Assembly: GCA_034770075.1 (NCBI GenBank)
Contig: CM068383.1
Span: 45,279,222 to 45,343,221, forward strand
From: Aralia elata
Lineage: Eukaryota; Streptophyta; Magnoliopsida; Apiales; Araliaceae
Direction of reading: 5' to 3'
Length of the DNA: 64,000 bases
Below are positions 23,731 through 33,032 of the stretch, piece after piece. Position 1 is the first letter of the stretch. Every line of letters begins with the position of its first letter. The notes beneath the pieces were generated by a model. That model was not told the origin of the DNA, searched no databases, and was given only the letters and a program-made list of their open reading frames with translations. The translations under genes were made by a program, and so were the position numbers.

Positions 23731-23905
23731 ATCCATAACTCCTCGTGAGTTTATCTCGTACTATTTCATAGTACTATCTCTTTATAGCGCCATGCTACAA
23801 CGATTCAATCATTTCAGATCCTCTGACGCTTTTACAACTTTAGCATATCACATCCTGATCTCATTCTATCATCAACTCTTCTTACGATTCTTTAGTCACG
23901 TTGTC
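23731..23905 (-). other. Element E internal, left flank of B
   Basis: Non-coding CT-rich E sequence ending in the target duplication TTGTC (23901-23905). It continues at 62365 once B is removed. Confidence 0.6.
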
Positions 23906-25439
23906 TGTAACGACCGAGAATTCTGAAATTTCCTTGTAATTCGAATTTTTGAATATTAATGAATATTTTATATTTTATTAATATTATATTTGTGTTATGT
24001 GTTTAAAGGTTGTGGGACAATCTAGATTATGTGAATGTATGAAATTTTACGTGTTATAGTTTTGTTTAAGTGAATAAATGATTTCGCGTAGCGTCGCTAA
24101 ATCACTATTCACGGGGCACGTTTCCCGAGGCACTATTCATGCCAGATATTTTGTGTCTTTTTCGATGTTCATAAATTTCATAAATACGTGTATGCGTACG
24201 AATAAATGGGTGTTGGAAATTTTATTTGAGCTGATACGTGATTTTATCCGTATCCGAAATGCATTAAATGGGTGTTCCGAATATTTGAACAAATCTCATA
24301 ATAATTATTTTTACCCATCCCAATATTTATGGTAATACCCATTTTAATTTTGGGTAGAGTTATTTACCAGTTTTGGTACAAAAGTGGGAGTTTTCGGATA
24401 TATTTTTGGTATTTTCGGGTATTTATTTTGGCTTGTTACTCCAAGAGGGAACCACTCCCTCATTTTGGACCAATCAAATGAGAGCTTGGGGGAGTATTGC
24501 CGGCAAGCCTTTGAAAAATTTGGCCACCTTGAGCCTTACACCCATTTCTCCCACTTCTCCCTAATTCACTCCACTTCTCCCAAATAATTCAACCATTTCA
24601 TTTCTCTCTTGCAATCCATTAGCTCCTCCTTCAAACCCATTTCAGATTCTGCAGAGAGAGAGAGAGAGAGAACTCGCCGGAAAAAGGAAAAGAAAGGAGG
24701 AAGAAGTCGCCGGAATTCGCCAGAAAAAGAGAAGAACTCGCCGGAAAAGAAAGGAGGAAGAAGAAGAAGGCACGGGTGGAGGAACCAAGCAAGAAGGACC
24801 TTCAAAATCAAGCCTAACCAAGCTTCTTAACCTCTAGGAAGGATTTACAGAGGTAAAACACCAACCAAATCCTTTCCATTCGATTTCTTGTTAAACTTTT
24901 CAAGTTTTTCTTAGTTTTAAGCTCTTAAGCTTGTGGGTCAGATTTTTGGCGATTCTTGGTGTTTTTGTTTGTTGCGATTGTTTGTAAATGTTGTTAAGAG
25001 ACTATGTAAGCCATTAATAACATCAAAGTGGAACAAAAATGCAAGAAATCCTTACCTTGGCTTAATGGAGCAAGAACAATGGACTTTGGACATGAACTTG
25101 GACATTCGGACTTTCTAGAGGACTGTAGAGCTATGATTTTGTGTTTGTTAATTTTATTTATTTCTATGGTATTGTGTGTCAATGGGTTACGAAGCTAACC
25201 GAGTTGGAAGGGACTAAAAAGGAGTTAAAACGAGTTCGTAGTAATGATTTTTGTAAAACTTGTCAAGAACTCGAAGAACATAGTATGAACTTTATACTTT
25301 GGCTTAAGATTTGGCCATGTTAATGTTAATGGGTAGCTCTGCATTTTTGATATGTTGTAGCCCCATGAGTTAGGAGTCCATAGAGTCCAAAATGGACCAA
25401 TTTGCTTGAGTATTGAAGGAGTTATGGAGGTTGGAATGG

Positions 25440-25700
25440 CCGGACGTCGGAGTCGCGAACTGGGAAGAAACCCAGAATCCGGCTACTGGAGAGTCGCGCC
25501 GCAGCGCCACTCATAAGCTCTGCAGCTCACACTGCAGCAAGGGGCAAAGATGGGAATAGACCGGAGCTCACACCGCAGCGTGAGATCCAAGTTATAGGGC
25601 TCACGCCGCAGCGCGAAGCCCGATCATGGAGAAAACACGGGGCTCATGCTGCAGCGTGAGGCCCAGTGCTAAGGCTTGGCGCTGCAGCGCCAGTGCCGTG
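25440..25700 (+). repeat. GC-rich hairpin array, element B LTR
   Basis: Five to six modules of the type GCTCACGCTGCAGCGTGAGC (also GCGCCGCAGCGCC, GGCGCTGCAGCGCC) are separated by 20-30 bp. The second LTR has the same array at 47600-47815. The arrangement parallels the arrays in A, H and E but the sequence is unrelated. Confidence 0.7.
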
Positions 25701-26117
25701 TACGGCATGGGTTGGGTCCGTCAGACCAGATCGGGTTGGGTCAGACCTAATGAATCCTTTTCAAATGGGCCCAACACTTATATCTTTCCTTGTATTAAAT
25801 GATTAGACAGGTTAACTAAGCGTATTTTGTTAAGCCCTAAATGCTTAATTATTTCCCAAATGTCAACCAGATTGGTATTGTCTTAAGGCAGAAATTGAAC
25901 AATCTAATTGCAATTTAGGCTTGGTTTCCAGGGGGCGCTGCCCCCCGACCCCCGCCAGCTCACCGGCGACTGGGTAGTCGTAGGGCAATCAATGTGTTTT
26001 AATGATGCAGCGTCCGTTTTGAACCATTATTTGGTATGTGACTAATTGTTATGTGAATATGTATTTAATTGTGTAGGATATTAAGGAGCGTGTGTTGTAT
26101 TATTGTAGCAGCGCATC

Positions 26118-26345
26118 AGGCAAGTTTCCTATCCTAACTCAATTTATTTATTGAGCAAGTTTCCTATCCTAACTCAATTTATTTATTGAGCAAGTTTCAT
26201 ATCCTAACTCAATTTATTTATTGAGCAAGTTTCCTATCCTAACTCAATTTATTTATTGAGCAAGTTTCCTATCCTAACTCAATTTATTTATTGAGCAAGT
26301 TTCCTATACTAACTCAATTTATTTATTGAGCAAGTTTCCCTAACC
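26118..26345 (+). repeat. 35-bp tandem repeat seeded on the donor-like site
   Basis: Six full copies of a 35-bp unit (GCAAGTTTCCTATCC, then AACTCAATTTATTTATTGA) begin at 26120, the first preceded by CAG, so AG|GCAAGT is at 26118-26125. The other copies read GA|GCAAGT. A further copy is near 26425. The 3' LTR has five full copies from 48283. Confidence 0.88.
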
Positions 26346-27161
26346 CTTGTCTAACCCTTGTGTTGGGCAAGTTTCTAAACCTTATGCACTATTCTTTTTA
26401 TTTCGTGCAAACAGGTGTATGTTATGCAAGTTTCCTATCCTAACTCAATTTATTTATTGAGCAAGTTTCCTAACGCTTGTCTAACCCTTGTGTTGGGCAA
26501 GTTTCCTTAACCTTACTCGGATTATATTTTGAGCAGGTTTCATATTTTATACAGGTGTTGTATATTGTTACAAGTTTCACGACTCAAATGGAATTATTAC
26601 TTTTGAATCATATTAGTGGATTAATTATTGTCAATTACTCCACCTCCAAGATAATTATTGATATTCACAGCTTATGCATTTGAATTCATTATCTGTTGTT
26701 GGACTGTGAAGCGTGTAAGTTCTTCATTCATGAACTGTTTAAGGAAATAGTCTACGCCATTTGTTTCGGCTAGACATGTACAGGTTATTATTTTAAAAGC
26801 TATCCAAACTAGTAGTTGGTATGGATTCTTGGACTGAGAGAGCAACCCTTATTAGGGGATTATAATGTGTCGGTTATTCAATGGAGTCAGAGTTAAATGT
26901 TATGCATATACATGGTGTACAAGAGGCTGATCCCCTCGAGTACAACTGACGGGGCCAGGTTTTAAAAGAGTTAGTTAAATAATTGACTCTTTGGCCAAAA
27001 GTTCATGGTCAGTTGGACCACTCAGCAGTAAATAATCATTATTCATTGTTTCATTTGGACTGTCATTTCAGCTAATTCATCAATATTCATAAATTGTTGA
27101 TCTATGCAGTTATTATTCTTATTCATTCATGATATATCTTCATTCTTGCTTTTAAACTTGC

Positions 27162-27180
27162 TGAGCAAAGTAGTTGCTCA
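27162..27180 (+). other. Conserved LTR stem-loop, element B 5' LTR
   Basis: TGAGCAA-AGTAG-TTGCTCA is a perfect 7-bp stem with a 5-nt loop, framed by CTTGC before and TCTTG after. It lies 28 nt before the acceptor-like TATTGCAG|CT. Confidence 0.65.
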
Positions 27181-27200
27181 ATCTTGTTATATCATGAACC

Positions 27201-27262
27201 TATTGCAGCTAAGCCGGGGAGTTCCAAAGCGGACAAAGGCAAGGGAAAGCTTAAGGAATAGT
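27201..27262 (+). other. Acceptor-like site and Lys-rich mini frame in B LTR
   Basis: TATTGCAG|CTAAG is followed by a frame reading (G)CT-AAG: AKPGSSKADKGKGKLKE-stop. C, H and the solo LTR carry comparable peptides (AKAETSRGDKGKGKVQE; AKFEKLDKPSTSKGKGKMNK; AKVERLDEPSTSKSKGKANK). Whether it is translated is unknown. Confidence 0.4.
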
Positions 27263-27497
27263 TATATGTACTATCCTGTTATGTAATTCGTGGAATCATT
27301 TTATATTATTATGGTATTCTGCGATGTATTTATTTAAGGTTATAGACTTTGGGACCGTAGTGAACCTTTGTAATGAACAACATATGTTTATTTTATTCCG
27401 CATTAGTTGATTTATGTTGTTTAGAGGTGTATGGATGCATTTTATCGTGAGCACCAAATTCGAGGTATTGGTACCTGAATTTGGGGGTGTCACAGGT

Positions 27498-27509
27498 TGG
27501 TATCAAAGT
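27498..27509 (+). other. Element B primer binding site
   Basis: TGGTATCAAAGT lies three bases after the LTR. It is the tRNA-iMet site TGGTATCAGAGC with G-to-A and C-to-T changes. Confidence 0.8.
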
Positions 27510-27706
27510 TTTAGGTTATAAACTTTAGGAATGTGAAACCTAGGTTATAACCTTAGTATTAAACTCGTATTGAGTACGCTAGGTGATGGATCGAGGAGAT
27601 TCATTTGATGGTCATGTCTGGAGGTGGATTGTGGAAATCCATTGAGCCGAGTTGTGCATGATAAAATATCATTTCATTTTACCAATGAATATATTTTATT
27701 ATGACA

Positions 27707-27747
27707 CTGACATCTTGCTGTCTATTTGTTTCTGTTTGTGGCTGTAG
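27707..27747 (+). promoter_or_regulatory. Putative 3' splice site before B ORF1
   Basis: CTGAC (27707-27711, branch consensus) is followed by a T-rich stretch and GGCTGTAG ending at 27747, two bases before the ATG of ORF1 (27749). Paired with the donor at 26119/26120 it would remove a 1628-nt GC-AG intron covering most of R-U5, the primer site and the leader. C and D have the same TGTAG|GATG. Confidence 0.45.
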
Positions 27748-27748
27748 G

Positions 27749-28001
27749 ATGTCTGAGATGGGAGAGTTCAGTCCTGCTAGAGAGGTAGAGTTCACAGACA
27801 TTCATGTGAACATAGGGCCTATAGTGGAGGTGCAGCTGAGTGAGCCAGAGATGATGGACACTAGGGATGAGTCTGAGGCCGAGTATGGTTCTGAGGAGGA
27901 GCCAGTTACCGGAAGAGTGCTGAGGCTGTTAAGCGACGAGGGGGAGGATGAGGACCCCAAGGAGGATCCATTGACGGAGGATGATGAGCCACCTGAGTAT
28001 G
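27749..28001 (+). CDS. Element B ORF1, 5' part (split by D)
   Basis: First 84 codons of the accessory protein, starting MSEMGEFSP. It is strongly acidic (DESEAEYGSEEEP, LLSDEGEDEDPKEDPLTEDDE) and probably disordered. It breaks at the GTATG target site of element D and continues in frame at 40496 when D and one GTATG are removed. The whole product would be 269 residues with no stop, which is notable because gag-pol next to it has several lesions. The function is unknown. Confidence 0.75.
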
Positions 28002-28319
28002 TGTAATATTCCGAACCGTAAAAAGATTTATAAATATAAACTATGTGTTTAATAAATGAAATTTCATGATATGACTTTGTATTATATGGTTATGTATATT
28101 ATTTAACAATTGGGTCAAATAAAAAATTTTCGCCAAGCAGCTGTGTCGTGCTTAATCGGACAAAATAATTTGTCGTGCTTCCGGCAAATCCACCGAGAAG
28201 CGTTTCGGCAAACTATTTTTGTAAGCTGTTGTGTCGTGCTTGGAATTGACGAAGTACTTTGTCGTGCTTCGACGTTAATATGATATTATATTAATTGACA
28301 AAATTCTAGAAATAAGTTA

Positions 28320-28620
28320 ATTAGGGTTAGAATGTTAAACGGAAATAGAAACCCTAATTTCAAAACCCTAATTGGTAAAATTTATCCAAATTGTTTAATC
28401 GAAACCCTAATAATTGTATAAGAATTTCAATTGATATACTTAGATTCTAAATAATGAATCATGATATTAATTATGAATTACTGAGGTTAAATTAAACCCT
28501 AAATGAAAGATTAAAACCCTAATTATAGGATTGAAAACCCTAAACCCTAATTCAGAACCCTAAAACCCTAATTTGGTTCAATAACCCTAATTTATGAAAT
28601 GTAAAACCTTAATTATGATA
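28320..28620 (+). promoter_or_regulatory. Telobox-like AAACCCTAA cluster in D U3
   Basis: About ten AACCCTAA/AAACCCTAA motifs, two as near-tandem pairs, lie 270-570 bp upstream of the TATA box. The copy in the 3' LTR is at 36735-37030. The spacing is irregular, so this is not a telomere tract. Teloboxes are known plant promoter elements bound by TRB-type Myb proteins. Confidence 0.6.
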
Positions 28621-28884
28621 TATAACATTAATTAAGGTATTACTAAACCTAAATTAATATCCTAATCATGATTAACAAAAATCTAGATTTAATTAGTGAG
28701 TAAATAAATCAAAAATCAAATTTTAAACCAATCAAGTGAAGATAGGAACACAAAATCAGATATTTATAAATATCTAGCTTAAGTAGGTGAATAATATCTG
28801 ATTCTAAGCAGCACAAGTAACTAGGTTAGATATTTTTAGGGCAAAAATGGAAATTAAAGTCTAGGAAACCCTAATCTAAGTTGC

Positions 28885-28893
28885 TATAAATAG
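28885..28893 (+). promoter_or_regulatory. TATA box, element D 5' LTR
   Basis: TATAAATAG in TTGCTATAAATAGAAAGAGG, the best core promoter in this LTR. Transcription would start about 30 bp downstream. The 3' LTR copy is at 37299-37307. Confidence 0.65.
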
Positions 28894-29919
28894 AAAGAGG
28901 TTCTGATATTTTAACCTACGAAATTTCAAAGCTTATACACTTATATTACCAGCCTAAACAAACCCTAGCAACTACAAGTTCAGAATCAGAAAGAAGAAAT
29001 CAAAAATTTGAAGAAAAAAGGTGCATAAACCCTAATTTGTTGCTAGATCTTCAAGCCTGGAAAATTTTTATGTTTTAGATGTTTAGGAATACTTGTTAAT
29101 GTGTTATTAAGTGATCTGGGCGGTTAAAACATGTTTACATATCATCTAGATATGAAAATCAAGCCAAAAACTCAAACTGTTCTTGGCAGTCAAGAACAGT
29201 CTGACAAGCTACTTTGTCAGGCGGTTTGATCGGCTTAATTTATGTGTTAGATCTGTTTTAATGTATGTATGTGTAGCCTGATATGTGGTCTATAATATCC
29301 AACTTGAATTGTAGTAAACGAATGTCTAGAACTGAAGTTATGATCGGTCAAAAGTCCTTTGACCGTTCGGATTTGTAAATTTCTGGGCAACCCAGAAATC
29401 TTTGAAGAACTCTGACAAGTTTTGTCAGAAGTTCATGCTGCCCAGATTTGGCCTAAACGAGATATTTTGGGTAATTTCTTTGCTTAGACTTGTTGTATGT
29501 TATATAAATAACAACTTCATAACATTAAAACACATGAACAATAATTAATCTAGCCAGAAATCGTGGTCAAAGTGCCTTGACCGAACCTGACTAATGAATT
29601 TCTGGGTTACCCAGAAATTCTCAAGAACAGTTGGTCCCTGCTAGTTTGACCAAATTTAAATGGCATCAAATGATGTTGTTTGATCTCAAACAACACATGT
29701 CGTTACTCTCTACCATATAGGCTATAACCAGCAACAAGAATCAAACACAACCATTAAAACATCAAAGAGAAATTTGAGATCAAAGTAGGCTGCAACGCGT
29801 TGACCAAATGTTCTTCATGAAGAACACCTTTAGCGACGAAACTCATCCCCAAACCCAGAAACCTTTAAATGCATGCAGACCGTCGCTAAAGCCCTTTAGC
29901 GACGGATATTTAATAAAAA

Positions 29920-30680
29920 TAAAATAAATTAATTAAATAAATTATAAAATAATAAATAAATATTAAATAATTATTAATAATTAATAAATAAATACGAAAA
30001 TTCATTTTTAAATTATAAAAATTTATTTTTATTATTTTTATATATTCTGAATTATTATTTAATTTAATTAAATAATAAATAATAATTATGATAAATCATT
30101 TAATAATTGTTTTAATTATTTAAAAATGATATTAAATTATTAAATAATTATATTAATTATTTAAAAATGATATTAAGGTAAGTAAAATTATTATATATAA
30201 TAATTAAATAAAATATTAAATATTTAAATATTATTAATGATAAATAAATCATTTAAATAATATATTAAGTATTTAAAAATTACTTTAAATGATAATTAAA
30301 TCATTTAAATATTAAATTAAGTTTTGAAAATTATTATAAGTAATAAATAAATTATTTTAATGATAAAATAAAGTCTAAAAATATTATTAATGATAAAATA
30401 AATCATTTAAATAATATTCTACCTTTCTAAAAATATTATAAATGATAAATAAATCATTTAAATAATATTTTAAATATCTAAAAATATTCTAAATGATAAA
30501 TAAATTATTTAAATAACATATTAAATGTTTTAAAATTATTCTAAATGATAATTAAATCATTTAAAAATATTCCTAAGCTTGTAAAATTATTTAAAAATAC
30601 TTCCAAGCTTCTGAAAATTATTTAAAAATAATACCAAGCTTCTAAAAATGTTAGAAATAATAATTAAATTATTTAGACTA
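29920..30680 (+). repeat. AT-rich tandem array in D LTR
   Basis: Degenerate repeats of about 55-65 bp built from GATAAATAAATCATTTAAATAA and AAAAATATTCTAAAT. The same block is in the 3' LTR at 38325-39090. It lies downstream of the TATA box, so it would be transcribed. Confidence 0.75.
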
Positions 30681-30887
30681 ATAATTCGACTTCCAAATGA
30701 AGTTTTATCAAACAATCTATGTGTTTAGTCATTAAGGATGCGACCGAGATACCGAATTAACGTCAAACCTTAATGAAACTTGTTTAGATTAGCGTGATAC
30801 ATGTTTATATACGTGCTAACAATTATTATTGGTATACGTAGACTACGTGCGTTGACCGATTGTACTAAATTATAGTGAGCTACGCTA

Positions 30888-30895
30888 AGGCAAGT
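30888..30895 (+). promoter_or_regulatory. AG|GCAAGT donor-like site, D 5' LTR
   Basis: GCTAAG|GCAAGTGTCC. In the 3' LTR the same place reads AAG|ACAAGT (39299-39308). Paired with the acceptor at 32246 it would give a 1357-nt GC-AG intron. Confidence 0.42.
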
Positions 30896-31406
30896 GTCCT
30901 AACCTTTCTCAATTTATATTAAGCAAGTCTCCCAACTTTGTTATATTTAAGCAAGTATTATACATCTTGCTATCAATTATTGTGAAGTTATTGCTTCTTG
31001 TTCAGCGTAACTTAAGAAATGAATTATTATTCATATATTGCTTGTTCGAGCTTAAATTGTTGTGTCAAGCCAAATTGTTTGGTACGACATCTTACACTGA
31101 GAAATGGAACACCTTGATGTAAGGTGAACTAGAAATTTTCCCTTAAAATAAGGTGACGAAATTCCCTTAATATAAGGTGACGAACAGTTGATAATATATC
31201 AACATAAATTGGTAGGATGATATGCATACTCCTAGGATATTGGTGAGGCTGATCACCTACCAGATATCCAAAACTCAAATGGTTCTAAGTCATTAAAGAG
31301 TGATAGAACTAAATGAAATATATGGTTCATGTACAGAACCCTCAGTATACATCATTGACATCTTTCAAATCAAACACATGGTGTTTACATATTCAAATGA
31401 ACTTGC

Positions 31407-31423
31407 TGAGCATTTGTAGCTCA
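31407..31423 (+). other. Conserved LTR stem-loop, element D 5' LTR
   Basis: TGAGC-ATTTGTA-GCTCA, a 5-bp stem framed by CTTGC and TTCTTGC. The 3' LTR copy is at 39819-39835. The nearby acceptor reads TTTTGCAA here but TTTTGCAG in the 3' LTR. Confidence 0.5.
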
Positions 31424-32081
31424 TTCTTGCGCATATCTTCTTTTGCAACTTTAAATGATATCCCTGGCACGTCTGGGACCGAAAAGGGGAAAAGCCATGA
31501 TTATTAAATGTTTTTCTGATGTTGAATATTTTAAGTCTTTTTACAGACTTGTTGTTGTAATAACTTAGTATAACGAATGATGTAACCGAACCAAATGATA
31601 TGTAATATATTATGATCCTTTATGTTATCGAATGCGTTATACTCTGATCTTTAAATTCTTTAGAATAGTTGTACTAAGTTAAATACAGTGTCTATATGAA
31701 CTATACATCTGAATGAGGGTATTTAAATGATGTTGAGAGTCCTATAAGCTCTGGGGTTACACTTAATGAGCGCCGGTAAGGTGCCATCTTTACCGGAATG
31801 CGCCCCTCAGTTCTATAGACAATCTTCTCATTAATACTGTGAATGTCAGATAGATAGGGAATATTGATATGAAAGAGATATCCACAAGATATGAATCTAT
31901 ACATCCAAGTGAGGGTATCCAAACACGGATAACGTTCTGACGAGAACTATTATCTGTTATGGGATATTGTGAACCTTGGATAGATATGAGTCATATTTTA
32001 TTGAATATTTACAGTTGTATAGTTCCACGTAAGCACCAGATCTGCTACAGGGGAGTGTAGAGATTTGGGGGCGTTACAAGA

Positions 32082-32093
32082 TGGTATCAGAGC
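32082..32093 (+). other. Element D primer binding site
   Basis: TGGTATCAGAGC, a perfect match to the usual plant tRNA-iMet primer site, three bases after the LTR. Confidence 0.9.
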
Positions 32094-32218
32094 TGTAGAT
32101 TATAGCTCTAAGGTAGTTGGGAAATACCTTAGGATATAATCTTTGAGTCCGTAAAATACTTAATACACATAAGATAACCTTAAAAGCCTTATATTTTGTG
32201 TAAACTTGCTTCATCATA

Positions 32219-32246
32219 ATACTAAACAAGTAAAATTCTTTTGTAG
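32219..32246 (+). promoter_or_regulatory. Putative 3' splice site before D ORF1
   Basis: ATACTAAAC (branch-like) followed by TTCTTTTGTAG|GATG; the AG ends at 32246 and the ATG is at 32248. Same layout as B. Confidence 0.42.
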
Positions 32247-32247
32247 G

Positions 32248-32823
32248 ATGGCAGACCCAGATTGGGAAAATAGTTCAAGGGAGATAGGTTCACAGGTGAT
32301 AGAGCTTGAGCAGGGCAGTGATCCTGAAGGAGAAGAAGTTCAAAATAACTTGGAATTCCATGACGCCGAAGCGACAGAACCTAATGAGGACGCTACAGAG
32401 GTTCAGATTATAGACGAAGGAGAAGATGAGGAAGAACCAATAATATGGAGGGATATATCAGAAGTTCAAAATCAATCTGTCGAAGAATTAGAAGAAGGAA
32501 ACCCAGAGGAGGAAAACCTACTAGAACAAGCCCAGATAGAAATACATACCTTGAACAATAGGGTAACATATGTGGAAGAAAGGTTGGAGAATGAAGGACG
32601 ATTGAATATCCGACTTCAGACACTGTTGTCAAGAAAGGAAAGAGAAAGATATCAAATCCAAGCAAGGCTTGATATGACTAATAAAGAATTTCGTGAAACA
32701 CTTGTGGATCTGGATAAGCGAGTAGCGGATTATCCCGTAGAGAATGGAAAGACTGGATACGACATCAATAGGTGGGTAGTATCAAGTATGCTGTGTGATG
32801 AATATCGTAAGATTAAGCTTTAG
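32248..32823 (+). CDS. Element D ORF1: acidic coiled-coil accessory protein
   Basis: 191 residues from MADPDWENSS; this ATG is chosen because it directly follows the acceptor-like TGTAG and matches B. Residues 1-105 are rich in Glu/Asp (EGEDEEEPIIW, EELEEGNPEEENLLEQ). Residues 105-165 have coiled-coil heptads (IEIHTLNNRVTYVEERLENE). The tail has LDKRVADYP then INRWVVSSM. The RV..YP motif is shared with A and B. The ORF is unbroken although D has lost gag and has a shattered pol, so it may be the only protein D can make. The role is unknown; a packaging, nuclear or trans-acting helper role is speculation. Confidence 0.75.
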   Translation: MADPDWENSSREIGSQVIELEQGSDPEGEEVQNNLEFHDAEATEPNEDATEVQIIDEGEDEEEPIIWRDISEVQNQSVEELEEGNPEEENLLEQAQIEIHTLNNRVTYVEERLENEGRLNIRLQTLLSRKERERYQIQARLDMTNKEFRETLVDLDKRVADYPVENGKTGYDINRWVVSSMLCDEYRKIKL

Positions 32824-33032
32824 ATAAATCTGGTCACCAAAGTGTGTATGTAAATAGTAATATCTAAACTACTTTACCCAAGTTTTGCGAAACTAGTTTG
32901 GGAATGCTAGTAGTACTTATATAAACTACTAGCCGAATATGTAAACCTTCTGTATGAATATACAAATTATGTTTGAACATTATGTGCATTACATACTTGT
33001 AATTATACTAGTTTTCTTACTTATATAACTTA

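Larger units (their letters stand above)
23906..27494 (+). repeat. Element B 5' LTR
   Basis: 3589 bp, TGTAACGACCG to GGGGGTGTCACA. It holds a GC-rich GCAGCG array (25480-25690), a GGGGGCGCTGCCCCC palindrome near 25931, the donor-like site and 35-bp repeat (26118-26345), GAGGCTGATCCCCTC (26923-26937), the stem-loop (27162-27180), TATTGCAG|CT (27201-27210) and a short frame AKPGSSKADKGKGKLKE-stop. Confidence 0.9.
28002..32078 (+). repeat. Element D 5' LTR
   Basis: TGTAATATTCCGAACCG to GGGGGCGTTACA. In order: TGTCGTGCTT repeats (28145-28280), a CCCTAA-motif cluster (28320-28620), a TATA box (28885), an AT-rich tandem array (29920-30680), the donor-like site (30888-30895), GAGGCTGATC near 31246 and the stem-loop (31407-31423). 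Confidence 0.92.

Noticed and set aside
24566..24830. Glu/Arg/Lys-rich ORFs near 24609 and 46732
   Set aside because: Low-complexity GAGAGA and GGAAGAAG tract in the B LTR; the two LTR copies differ in frame and length, so no coding constraint.
25930..25950. Rho-independent terminator at GGGGGCGCTGCCCCC
   Set aside because: A bacterial feature; here it is a palindrome in a plant LTR without a T-run.
28320..28620. Interstitial telomere
   Set aside because: CCCTAA motifs are irregularly spaced and mixed with AT-rich sequence; they are part of the LTR and recur in its partner.
31701..31922. 73-residue minus-strand ORF in D LTR, also at 40113-40334
   Set aside because: Conserved only because sister LTRs are about 99% identical; antisense, with no motif.
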